A DNA stretch of 64,000 bases, from contig CBDHEI010000002.1 of assembly GCA_965262055.1 (NCBI GenBank), positions 1,364,001 through 1,428,000 of the forward strand. Reading direction: 5' to 3'. Position 1 is the stretch's first letter. Each line of letters begins with the position of its first letter. The notes below the pieces were generated by a model that was not told where the DNA came from, did not search any database, and was given only the letters and a program-made list of their open reading frames with translations. The translations under genes and the position numbers were made by a program. Source of the stretch: G958296245 sp965262055 (GTDB lineage Bacteria > Chloroflexota > Dehalococcoidia > Lucifugimonadales > G958296245). This document shows, piece by piece, positions 40,810 to 48,903 of the stretch.

Positions 40810-42467
40810 CTAGCCGCGCCGCTCTATAGGCGTATACGGTAGGTCTACAGGGCCGTCGTAAAGCAGTCTCGGACGCAGCAGCACACCCGCTGCCTCCTGT
40901 TCCGCCACGTGGGCAACCCACCCGGGGAGCCGTCCCATCGCGAACACGGAGCTGAACATATCCTCCGGGATCCCCAGCAGGCGGTAGATGGCGGCAGACC
41001 ATAGGTCTACGTTTGGACCGATGCCCTTCTTCGCGTACGGCTCCATCGCCTTCACGACTGCCTCCAGGGTGGAGAACCATGCCGGTCGGCCCTTCCGGTC
41101 TGAGAGGGCTTTCGCCTCGGGGGCGAGACACGCGGCCCTAGGGTCGGTCGTCCTGTAGACGGGATGCCCGAATCCCATGACCCACCCCCCGTCGTCGAGG
41201 ACCGATTGTACGAACTCCGGCGCCCGCTCCGCGGGGCCGATTTCCAACACCATCCTGATGACCTGTTCGGCCGCTCCCCCGTGCATTGGCCCTTTGAGGG
41301 CCGCTATCCCCGCGGTGATGGCGGAATAAAGGTCGGAGCCGGCGGAGGCAACGGCTCTCGCCGCAAGTGACGAAACATTGGCGCCGTGCTCGGCGTGAAG
41401 GATCAGGACCCTGTCCAGTGCCTTGGAGTCAGCGGGGTCGGGCACCCTTCCGGAGAGCATGTAGAGAAAACTGGCTGCGTGTCCCAGGCCGCCGTCCGGG
41501 GCTACCGGCTCCTCGCCCCTCCTCATGCGGTAGTGCGCGGCCAGAATGGTCGGAACGGCTGCCGTTATGCTAGCGCCTCTTCCGATGGTAGCCTGCCGGG
41601 AGTTGTCCACCCCTCCGGGCTCCCAGCCGCCTATGGCTGAGACGACCGTACGCAACGCGTCGATCGGCTGCATCCGCGACGTCTCCCGGAGCAGGCTCAG
41701 GGCCTTGTCGGGAATAACCCTCAGGGACTTCAGCTTTGCGTCGAATGCTTCAAGCTCGGCGCGGGTCGGCAGGGTGCCGTAGAATATGAGGTAGCAGACC
41801 TCTTCGAAGGTGGAGTGACTCGCCAGGCTGTCGACGCTGTATCCGCGGTAAGAGAGCCTCCCCCGTTCGCCGTCGATCAAGCTCGTCTCCGTCCGGTCCA
41901 CGTACACGTCCCTAAGGCCCCTCTGGACCCCAACAGCGAAGCTCTTGTCCTTCGAAGGCCGGTTCTGTTGCAAGCTCTCCTCTACCATGCCAATCATCCT
42001 TTCCCGCAGGTGTCTGCGTCCTCGATGCAGTCGGCTCTTCAAGGTCGTGACCGGAATCCCCAGGAACTCGCATATCTCGCGCTGGGAATAGTCCGAAATG
42101 TAGAACAGGGTGATGGCGAGACGCATGGACGGTGGCAGCGAGCTGACGGCGCTGCGGACCTCAGCTTCGAGTTCACTCGCTTCGGCAAGCTGCGTAGTGC
42201 TCAACGTCTTCCGCCGCCGGATGCGGTCGCAGTGCTTGAACACGACCCTCCGTAGCCAGCTTGGAAACGCCTCAGGCCCGTAGACCTTGTGCAGGTTGGG
42301 ATAGGCTTCCATGAAGGCCTCTTGCGCCGCGTCTTCGGCCAGGTGGAAGTCGCCCAGGACCGCGTAGGAGTAACCCACGGCCATGTCCTGGACCGCTCTA
42401 CCAAAAAGGCGAAGCCATCTATGTCCCCTGCCTTGGCCCGCTCCAGTGCGTCTCTTAGCTGTTCCAT
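40810..42467 (-). CDS. ECF-type sigma factor fused to citrate synthase (start in a second frame)
   Basis: With the frame corrected this is a 552-residue protein. Residues 1-180 are a sigma-70-family factor of ECF type: region 2 with LGDFHLAEDAAQEAFMEAYP near 40, SWLRRVVFKHCDRIRR near 70, and region 4 with LPPSMRLAITLFYISDYSQR near 125 and LGIPVTTLKSRLHRGRRHLR near 150. Residues about 205-552 are a full-length citrate synthase: LIDGERGRLSYRGYSVDSLA, catalytic His in GPMHGGAAEQ near 400, His in GFGHPVY near 434 and Asp in GPNVDLWSAA near 484, ending RPRLLYDGPVDLPYTP. No stop separates the two halves. ATG 42467 has GGAGG, but its frame reaches the main frame only by a -1 shift at T5 (42407-42403); ATG 42384 would give a sigma lacking part of region 2. 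Confidence 0.85.
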
Positions 42468-42593
42468 GTCGCCTCCGGCCGATGCCGACCCCCTTACTCT
42501 AATATCCCAGGTTCCCGGCCTCTGGTTGCATCACCCTCACGCCACCCGCTACCCGCGTCGCGCTGATATATAATGGTGTAGCTCCGGCGCCTC

Positions 42594-43769
42594 ATGCGTG
42601 AGATTCCGCCAATGTCACCAACAGAAAACGTAAAGAACAGCGCCTCGCCAGCCAGGGCCAAACACTGCCGTCGCATCGTCGTGAAGGTCGGCACCACGCT
42701 GCTGACACACGAGACGCACCGGCTAAACATCCAGGTGATGGCCGCCCTGGCGGAGCAGATGGCGAGGCTGCGCGATGGCGGCGCCGAGGTTGTCCTCGTC
42801 TCCTCTGGGGCCGTCGCCGCCGGGCGTCACGTCCTGGGGCTCTCCCCCGGGGAGCGTACCCTACCAGTCAGGCAGGTTATGGCGGCCGCGGGGCAGGGCC
42901 GGCTGATGCACGCCTACGAGCAGCTCTTCGACTGGCACCAGATACCGGTCGCCCAGGCCCTGCTCACCCGCAAGGACCTCGACGACCGTCTGGGCTACCT
43001 CAACGTCCGCAACACCCTCCTCTCGCTTCTGGAGTACGGAGTCATACCCATAGTCAACGAGAACGACGTGGTCGCCGTGGACGAGCTGGAGGGTGAGGTC
43101 TTCGGGGACAACGACACGCTATCGGCATTGGTGGCCAACTTGGTCGACGCCGATCTGCTGGTGATGCTGGGCCGCGTGGAGGGGCTATTCACCGCCGATC
43201 CCCACGTCGACCCCGAAGCGCACCTGGTTTCCCGGTGGGACCTGCGGAACGGCGATGTGCCGGCAGAGGCTGGCGAGTCGCGGGGCGGAAAGGGCAGGGG
43301 CGGCATGATTACGAAGATCGAGGCCGCCCGAGTGGCGACGGCCTCGGGCGTAGAGGTGGTCATAGCAAGCGGCCTTGAGCCGGATGTCCTGGGTAAGCTG
43401 GTCAGCGGCGACCCTGTCGGCACCTACTTCCCCGCCTCCGTTACAAAGATGGAGAGCCGGAAGCGCTGGATGCGTAGCGGCCTTTCCACGCGTGGGGAGA
43501 TAGTCGTGGACGACGGCGCGGCCGACGTGCTGCGGCGGAGCAACCGGAGCCTGCTCCCTGCTGGCGTGAGCGAGGTGACAGGCACCTTTGCCCGAGGCGA
43601 CATAGTCTCCATCGTGGACCGTAACGGGAACACGGTAGCCGCCGGTATCACCAACTACGGCGCCGTCGACCTGGCCAGGATAAAGGGCCTCCACTCCAGC
43701 GAGATTGGCAAGAGAGTGAGCCACCGGGGTGACGAGGTGGTCCACCGCAGCAACATGGTGCTGATGTGA
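42594..43769 (+). CDS. proB: glutamate 5-kinase
   Basis: First step of proline synthesis: phosphorylates glutamate for reduction by ProA. The 391-residue protein has an amino-acid kinase domain (RRIVVKVGTTLL near residue 27, VVLVSSGAVAAGR near 64, VNENDVVAVDELEG near 160, FGDNDTLSALVANL near 178, GKGRGGMITKIEAA near 235) and a C-terminal PUA domain from about 305. TATAAT (42569-42574) lies just upstream with a weak -35. ATG 42594 and ATG 42612 are both possible and neither has a good Shine-Dalgarno. Overlaps proA by GTGA, so the pair is coupled. Confidence 0.94.
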   Translation: MREIPPMSPTENVKNSASPARAKHCRRIVVKVGTTLLTHETHRLNIQVMAALAEQMARLRDGGAEVVLVSSGAVAAGRHVLGLSPGERTLPVRQVMAAAGQGRLMHAYEQLFDWHQIPVAQALLTRKDLDDRLGYLNVRNTLLSLLEYGVIPIVNENDVVAVDELEGEVFGDNDTLSALVANLVDADLLVMLGRVEGLFTADPHVDPEAHLVSRWDLRNGDVPAEAGESRGGKGRGGMITKIEAARVATASGVEVVIASGLEPDVLGKLVSGDPVGTYFPASVTKMESRKRWMRSGLSTRGEIVVDDGAADVLRRSNRSLLPAGVSEVTGTFARGDIVSIVDRNGNTVAAGITNYGAVDLARIKGLHSSEIGKRVSHRGDEVVHRSNMVLM

Positions 43770-45043
43770 CAGTCCAAGCGGCGACGGACCTGAGAGCGAT
43801 GGGAGTAGCCGCTCGCGGCGCGTCGAGGAGACTTGCGCGCGCGTCCGGCGCGCAGAGGGACGATGCCCTGCTCCGCATGGTCGAAGCGTTGTTGGACCGC
43901 CAGGACGAGGTCCTGAGCGCCAACGAGAAGGACTGCGAGACCGCCAGGGCGAACGGCGTAACCGGCTCCTTCCTCGACCGGCTCTTCCTCGACGAAGGCC
44001 GCCTCGAGGGCGTGGCCGCCGGCGTGCGCGGCGTGCTGTCCCAGCCGGACCCGCTCGCGGAGGTCTTCGACGAGCGCACATTGCCCAACGGCCTGCAGAC
44101 GTCCAAGCGCCGGGTGCCGCTGGGCGTAATAGGCCTCATATACGAGAGCAGGCCCAACATAACCATCGACATCGCGGCGCTGTGCGTCAAGTCCGGCAAC
44201 GCCGCCATCCTTCGCGGCGGCAGAGAGGCGTTCCACACCAACACGGCGCTCGCCAGCCTTGCCGGTGAGGCCGCCGCGTCGGCTGGCCTGCCCCGCGAGT
44301 CGGTCCAGATCGTTGGCTCCACAGACCGTGCCCTCGTGGGCGAGATGCTCCGCATGAAGGAGTACATCGACCTGATGGTGCCCAGGGGCGGCTCGGACCT
44401 CGTGCACCGTGTCGCCGACGAGGCTGAGATGCCGGCCGTCACCGGCGGAGTGGGCGTCTGCCACGCTTACGTGGACAGCAAGGCCGACGTCGACATGGCG
44501 GTCTCCATCGCGTACAACGCCAAAGTCTCGCGCCCCTCCGTATGCAATGCGCTGGACACGGTCCTGGTGCACTCGGCCATAGCGCCCGCCTTCCTGCCCA
44601 GGCTGGCCGCCGAGTGGAGGAGCGCGGGTGTGGAGATGCGCGCGGACCGCAGGGCGCTGACCATCCTGGGCCAGTCGGCGGGAGACGGCGTTAGGCCGGC
44701 CTCGCCCGAGGACTGGGGCCAGGAGTACCTGTCCCTCACCGCTTCCGTGAAGGTCGTCGACACCCTGGACGAGGCACTGGAGCACATTGAGGTATATGGC
44801 TCGGGACACACCGACACCGTGGTGACGCAGGACGACGCGGTCGCCGAGCGGTTCCTGCGGGAGGTAGACTCCGGCGTGGTGATGGTGAACGCCAGCACCA
44901 GGTTCAACGACGGAGGTGAGCTCGGCTTGGGCGCCGAGGTCGCCGTCAGCACCAACAAGATGCACGCGCGCGGCCCCATGGGCCTCAAGGAGCTGACCTC
45001 CTACAAGTGGATCGTCTCCGGCTCGGGCCAAGTTCGGATCTGA
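43766..45043 (+). CDS. proA: gamma-glutamyl phosphate reductase
   Basis: Second step of proline synthesis: reduces gamma-glutamyl phosphate with NADPH. The 425-residue protein shows the family's PLGVIGLIYESRPNITIDIA near residue 118, LRGGREAFHTN near 151, VPRGGSDLVHRV near 205 and the catalytic Cys in RPSVCNALDTVLVH near 257, with the C-terminal FNDGGELGLGAEVAVSTNK near 390. Start GTG 43766 overlaps the proB stop (GTGA). A MITE-like repeat begins 12 bases after the stop codon. Confidence 0.95.
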   Translation: MTVQAATDLRAMGVAARGASRRLARASGAQRDDALLRMVEALLDRQDEVLSANEKDCETARANGVTGSFLDRLFLDEGRLEGVAAGVRGVLSQPDPLAEVFDERTLPNGLQTSKRRVPLGVIGLIYESRPNITIDIAALCVKSGNAAILRGGREAFHTNTALASLAGEAAASAGLPRESVQIVGSTDRALVGEMLRMKEYIDLMVPRGGSDLVHRVADEAEMPAVTGGVGVCHAYVDSKADVDMAVSIAYNAKVSRPSVCNALDTVLVHSAIAPAFLPRLAAEWRSAGVEMRADRRALTILGQSAGDGVRPASPEDWGQEYLSLTASVKVVDTLDEALEHIEVYGSGHTDTVVTQDDAVAERFLREVDSGVVMVNASTRFNDGGELGLGAEVAVSTNKMHARGPMGLKELTSYKWIVSGSGQVRI

Positions 45044-45054
45044 GCAGCCATCTC

Positions 45055-45204
45055 AACAAGGCTGTTGAAATAAAGGGGTGTGCAGAGGGGCGGAGCCCCT
45101 TTGCCGGGAGTCTGAGGGTGTTCCTCAGATATAAATCTCCTCCCCTTCCGGTACAGGAAGGGACCCTAAAATATGGCCGGGATGATTCTTTCGCAGCCTG
45201 TTAT
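45055..45204 (+). repeat. MITE-like repeat, copy A (about 150 bp)
   Basis: Left end AACAAGGCTGTTGAAATAAA and right end ATTCTTTCGCAGCCTGTTAT are imperfect inverted repeats. The interior has GCAGAGGGGCGGAGCCCC, GAGGGTGTTCCTC and CTCCCCTTCC/GGAAGGGA elements, all shared in the same order with the copy at 63804. No open frame. Sits directly after proA. Confidence 0.78.
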
Positions 45205-45243
45205 GCGCGGGCGACGCGCCGGGGCGGACGCCGGGGAGAGAGG

Positions 45244-45564
45244 ATGACAATGAGCAATAACTTTTACTTTGAGCGCGAATGCCGCACCCCAAGCTCGGAG
45301 TGCTACACGATCCTTAGCGGCGAGGACGCCATCGGCAGAGTCGACATCCACTTCGCCGAGACGGTCGTCCACGCTACCATGAGCGTCGCAGAGAGCCTCA
45401 CAGCCGAGGAGATACAGGACCTCGTCGACACCGTGGACGAGGAGCTCGTCAGCTCGGTGGGCATCAACCGCCAGGAGGTCATCGTCCATGTCCACCAGGG
45501 CCGCGACCTCGGCGTCTACAGCACCCGCAGCTTCCAAGGCAACGGCGGCCACGCCCACGGCTAG
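45244..45564 (+). CDS. conserved-looking hypothetical protein, 106 residues
   Basis: A small soluble acidic protein without signal peptide or membrane helix. FYFERECRTPSSECYTILS at the start leads into IGRVDIHFAETVVHATMSVA and ESLTAEEIQDLVDTVDEELV, ending in a Gly/His-rich tail (FQGNGGHAHG). I know no named domain, though the alternating beta-alpha pattern suggests a compact fold. GAGAGAGG precedes ATG 45244; ATG 45250 is also possible. It follows the MITE-like repeat and faces an aldo-keto reductase gene in the same direction. Confidence 0.65.
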   Translation: MTMSNNFYFERECRTPSSECYTILSGEDAIGRVDIHFAETVVHATMSVAESLTAEEIQDLVDTVDEELVSSVGINRQEVIVHVHQGRDLGVYSTRSFQGNGGHAHG

Positions 45565-45621
45565 GCGCTCTAATCCCGCAATCCAGCCAAGGCAATCTCA
45601 AAAAAACGTGAATCGCAGTCA

Positions 45622-46569
45622 ATGATCTACCGCACGCTGGGCAGGACCGGCATCCACGTATCGCTCGCCAGCTTTGGCAGTGGAGGCCCCAGTAACCTCG
45701 GCCAGCACAGGGGCACGACGGCCTCCGAGCAGGATGCCCTCGTCATGCGCTGCCTTGATCTCGGCATCAACCTCTTCGACACCTCCAAAAACTACGGCGA
45801 CAGCGAGCAGATACTCGGCAGGGCGCTGACGGGAGTTCCCCGCGACTCGTATCATCTTGTGACGAAGTGGTGGGGCGACCATGACGTCGATCTCCTGCCC
45901 GACGGGCCGGAGGTGATGCGGGCGTCCGTCGAGCGCAGCCTAACGCGCCTGCGTACCGACTACGTCGACGTGATGATGCTCCACGGTCCACTCCCGGGCC
46001 AGTACGGGCAGATGGTCGACCGCTACTACCCGGAGCTGGACCGGCTCCGGCAGGAGGGCAAGGTCCGCTTCACCGGCTTCAGCGAGAGGTTCTACGCCGA
46101 CCCGGAGCACCTGCTCGCCGAGACCGCCCTCGGGTCCGGACCGGAACTCTGGGACGTGGTGATGCTCAAGTACGGCATACTCAACCAGTACGCCGCGAAA
46201 GTGGTGCTCCCTCTCGCCCAGCAGCACGCCGTGGGCATAATCAACATGGCCGCGGTCAGGGTCAAGCTGCCGGATCCAGTGCTGCTCGAAGAGCTTGTCG
46301 CAGACTGGAAGGCGCGGGGCCTCGTACCCGCGGACGCGGTTCCCGACAAGGACCCACTGGGTTGGCTCGTGCACGGCGACGTAACCTCCGTCGTAGGCGC
46401 GGCGTACAGTTTCGCCGCCGACCACCCCGCGGTCTCCACCGTGCTCACCGGCACCTCGCGAATCGAGCACCTGGAGCAAAACCTCGCCGCCCTTGAGCGC
46501 CCGTGCCTCCCCGAGGCGAACACCCGCCGCATCGTAGAGCTCTTCAGCCACATCGCAGAGTACGCATAG
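45622..46569 (+). CDS. aldo/keto reductase
   Basis: A 315-residue TIM-barrel oxidoreductase. YRTLGRTGIHVSLASFGSGG opens the fold, the catalytic Asp and Tyr are in INLFDTSKNYGDSE near residue 52, the Lys in LVTKWWG near 82 and the His in VDVMMLHGPLPG near 115. The cofactor-binding end includes VSTVLTGTSRIEHLEQNL near 275. The family reduces aldehydes, ketones or sugars with NAD(P)H; this one resembles L-fucose or galactose dehydrogenase-like members in overall pattern, which is not decisive. Appears to be a single-gene unit. Confidence 0.88.
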   Translation: MIYRTLGRTGIHVSLASFGSGGPSNLGQHRGTTASEQDALVMRCLDLGINLFDTSKNYGDSEQILGRALTGVPRDSYHLVTKWWGDHDVDLLPDGPEVMRASVERSLTRLRTDYVDVMMLHGPLPGQYGQMVDRYYPELDRLRQEGKVRFTGFSERFYADPEHLLAETALGSGPELWDVVMLKYGILNQYAAKVVLPLAQQHAVGIINMAAVRVKLPDPVLLEELVADWKARGLVPADAVPDKDPLGWLVHGDVTSVVGAAYSFAADHPAVSTVLTGTSRIEHLEQNLAALERPCLPEANTRRIVELFSHIAEYA

Positions 46570-46721
46570 CCTCCCAACCTGCTGGGGCTGTTCTCACGCG
46601 AGTTACAGTTTTGGGGAGGCCCCGCGGTCCGACTCATGGAGGCCGATCGGCCGGAAGTCGATGCCCCCTTACATGGACCCTGCTCATCGGCTAGACTTAG
46701 CTTGGCGAGGGGTATTAGGTG

Positions 46722-46904
46722 ATGCAGGTCAACAAGCACGTCTCCAAGGCCGGCAAGCAATGTCTGGACAGTGTCCGCCACAGGGTACCCGAGCGCAAGC
46801 TGGGCGCCATGAAGGGCAAGATCCAGATGGATTCCGACTTCAACGAAACGTCCCCGGACTTGATAGAAGCGTTCGAGGGCAGGTCATGCCGCGCCTCCTG
46901 CTAG
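46722..46904 (+). pseudogene. internally deleted Phd/YefM-type antitoxin, with toxin-start remnant after it
   Basis: Sixty codons from ATG 46722 start MQVNKH, then jump to SKAGKQCLDSVRHRVPER and KLGAMKGKIQMDSDFNE, and end in LIEAFEG. Phd/YefM antitoxins read VNxHEAKTxLSxLxxxxxxGEExxIxxxGKPxxxLxPxxxxxPxRxLGxxKGKI, so roughly 25 residues of the N-terminal DNA-binding domain are gone. Directly after, ATG CCG CGC CTC CTG CTA (46886 on) gives MPRLLLGST, like a VapC start (MRLLLDT), but the PIN domain is absent. I read this as a decayed vapBC-type operon. Confidence 0.65.
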
Positions 46905-46964
46905 GTAGCACAATGCGAGCGGGGGCTTTCACCCGGCCATGCCCTTTTGCCTAGAGGAGACGTC

Positions 46965-47321
46965 ATGGGCACTTTCAGCGTACCCATAGCGATAGGCGAC
47001 GTAGGCGGAGAGAGGTTCGAGGAGGTGGAGGCCTTGGTCGACACGGGCGCAACCACCACCGTCGTCCCCGGCTCCGCACTAAGGCGGCTTGGCATCTCTC
47101 CTACCAAGCGCGAGACGTTCGAGTATGCCGGAGGCGAACGTGTAGCGCTCGACATGGCTGAGGCAAGGGCGCGGGTTGGGGGTCGGGAGACCACTACGTG
47201 GGTCATCTTCGGCGAAGAGGGGACGCCGGCGCTGCTGGGAGCGTACGCGTTGGAAGGCGTTTTCCTCGGCGTCGACCCTTACGGCCAGAGGCTCATTCCC
47301 GTGCGGGGACTGCTGAAGTAG
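46965..47321 (+). CDS. retropepsin-like aspartyl-protease-fold protein
   Basis: A 118-residue soluble protein. EALVDTGATTTVVPGSALRR near residue 25 is the DTGA active-site motif of clan AA (retroviral-type) aspartic peptidases, and ALLGAYALEGVFLGVDP near 92 is the usual second conserved strand. Such single-domain forms dimerise; whether this one is proteolytic is unknown. ATG 46965 is supported by GAGGAG just upstream. It is next to a decayed toxin-antitoxin locus, and similar proteins are often scattered in genomes rich in such loci. Confidence 0.82.
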   Translation: MGTFSVPIAIGDVGGERFEEVEALVDTGATTTVVPGSALRRLGISPTKRETFEYAGGERVALDMAEARARVGGRETTTWVIFGEEGTPALLGAYALEGVFLGVDPYGQRLIPVRGLLK

Positions 47322-47362
47322 CCGCCCGTAATGCCTGTCCCATCTCCTAGGCCAATAGAGCA

Positions 47363-48415
47363 ATGAGAATCACCGACGTAAAGGCCGTCTACCCCAACTG
47401 GACCCCGAGACCCGGGGGCGCCTGGCAGTCCTACTTTTGGCAGATAGTAGTCCGCGTCGAGACTGACACCGGCGCCTGGGGCCTCGGCTACGGCGGTGGC
47501 GGCCCACCCGCCTGCATGGTCGTCAACGCCCACTTGCGCGAGCTGCTCGTCGGCCGCGTCCTCGAGTCCACCGGCGACATCCGTGACCTCTGGGACCTCA
47601 TGTACGCCAAGTCTCTCCCCTACGGCCGCAAGGGCATCCCTGTCATGGCCCTGAGCGGCGTCGACCTGGCTCTCTGGGACCTCCTCGGCAGGGCGCTCGA
47701 CGAGCCCGTCTATGAGCTGCTGGGCGGCCTCCGAAAGCCCAAGGTCCGGGCCTACGCCACCGGCATGGACATGGAGCGCTACAGGGACATGGGATACACG
47801 GCCAACAAGTTCGCCCCAGGACTCGGAGGTGCCGAGGAGGACGTGAAGCAGACCGCCGCCGCCGCGGAGCGCTCTCGCAGAGTGTTCGGTGACGACGCCC
47901 TCATCATGACCGACTGCTACATGGCTTGGGACGCGCAGACGACCGTCCGCATGGCCGAAGCCGTCGCCGGGCTGGATGTCTACTGGTTCGAGGATATCCT
48001 CACCCCCGACCTGCTGCGCGAGCAGGCGGAGGTGCGCCCCCTGATTGCGCCCATCAACGTCGCTGGCGGCGAGCACGAGTTCACCCGCTTCGGCTTCCAG
48101 CCGGCCGCCGACGCCGGCGCCATGGATATCTGGCAGCCGGACATCACATGGTGCGGCGGCATCACCGAGGGGCTACGCATCCTCGACTTGGCCAGGTCGC
48201 ATGGTGTGCCCGTCGTGCCGCACAGGGGCGGCGAGGTCTGGGGGCTCCACTTCATCGCTGCCACCGGCTGCGACGACCTCGCGGAGACGCACCCCGACCG
48301 GTGGCTGCCCCACACCGACGAGCTGTGGCTGAACGAGCCCCGAGCCGTGGACGGCTACCTCACACCCTCCGACCGGCCCGGCTTCGGCGTCGACCTCAAC
48401 GAGGCCATGCTGTAG
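47363..48415 (+). CDS. enolase-superfamily dehydratase (L-rhamnonate dehydratase-like)
   Basis: A 350-residue member of the mandelate racemase/muconate lactonising subgroup. The N-terminal capping domain includes VETDTGAWGLGYGGGG. The barrel carries metal ligands Asp in MTDCYMAWD near residue 178, Glu in YWFEDILTPD near 207 and Glu in AGGEHEFTRFGF near 232, and the catalytic-region His in VVPHRGGEVWGLHF near 281. DIWQPDITWCGGITEGLRIL near 252 is typical of rhamnonate dehydratases and close relatives, which dehydrate a sugar acid to its 2-keto-3-deoxy form. No other sugar-acid gene is adjacent, so the substrate remains uncertain. Confidence 0.85.
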   Translation: MRITDVKAVYPNWTPRPGGAWQSYFWQIVVRVETDTGAWGLGYGGGGPPACMVVNAHLRELLVGRVLESTGDIRDLWDLMYAKSLPYGRKGIPVMALSGVDLALWDLLGRALDEPVYELLGGLRKPKVRAYATGMDMERYRDMGYTANKFAPGLGGAEEDVKQTAAAAERSRRVFGDDALIMTDCYMAWDAQTTVRMAEAVAGLDVYWFEDILTPDLLREQAEVRPLIAPINVAGGEHEFTRFGFQPAADAGAMDIWQPDITWCGGITEGLRILDLARSHGVPVVPHRGGEVWGLHFIAATGCDDLAETHPDRWLPHTDELWLNEPRAVDGYLTPSDRPGFGVDLNEAML

Positions 48416-48428
48416 CCTCCGATGACCT

Positions 48429-48899
48429 CTACTCGGCGCGGCCGGCGGCCCCGCCTCTGGAAGGCAGCTTTACGAACCCAAGCCAGAACCCCTCCACGGC
48501 CCTCATGACCTCCATGAACTTGTCGAGGTCCAGTGGCTTGACGACGTATGCGTTGGCGTGAAGGTCGTAGGTTTGGAGGATGTCGTTCTCGTCCTGAGAG
48601 CTCGTCAGTATGATGACCGGTATGCGGCGGAGGTCGGGGTCGGACTTGATCTCGGCCAGCACCTCGCGGCCATCGATGGTCGGCAGGTTCAGGTCGAGCA
48701 GGATGAGGTCGGGCTGTGGGGCGTTTTGGTACCGTCCTTTCCGGCGAAGAAGTAAGAGGCCTTCCTCACCGTCCTCGGCGACTGTGAGGTTCTTACGGGC
48801 GCTGGCGCCGGCGAGGGCCTCGCGGGCGAGCTCGACATCGCCGAGATTGTCCTCTACCAGGAGGATTTCGATGGGTGTGCCGACTTTGGCGGTGGTCAT
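48429..48899 (-). CDS. Rcp1-like single-domain response regulator
   Basis: A 156-residue protein that is one receiver domain without output domain. EILLVEDNLGDVELAREAL opens it (acidic pocket), the phosphorylated Asp is in LILLDLNLPTIDGREVLAEI near residue 69, Thr/Ser in VIILTSSQDEND near 97, and Lys in AYVVKPLDLDKF near 119. The long insert between strands (GLLLLRRKGRYQNAPQP) is typical of the Rcp1 family that pairs with bacteriophytochrome-type kinases. It follows the histidine kinase gene after only 4 bases, so the two are clearly one operon. Confidence 0.9.
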   Translation of the reverse strand: MTTAKVGTPIEILLVEDNLGDVELAREALAGASARKNLTVAEDGEEGLLLLRRKGRYQNAPQPDLILLDLNLPTIDGREVLAEIKSDPDLRRIPVIILTSSQDENDILQTYDLHANAYVVKPLDLDKFMEVMRAVEGFWLGFVKLPSRGGAAGRAE

Positions 48900-48903
48900 G
48901 GGG

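Noticed and set aside
45007..45243. N-terminal extension of the 106-residue hypothetical protein
   Set aside because: It crosses the MITE-like repeat and has no family resemblance; ATG 45244 has a ribosome binding site.
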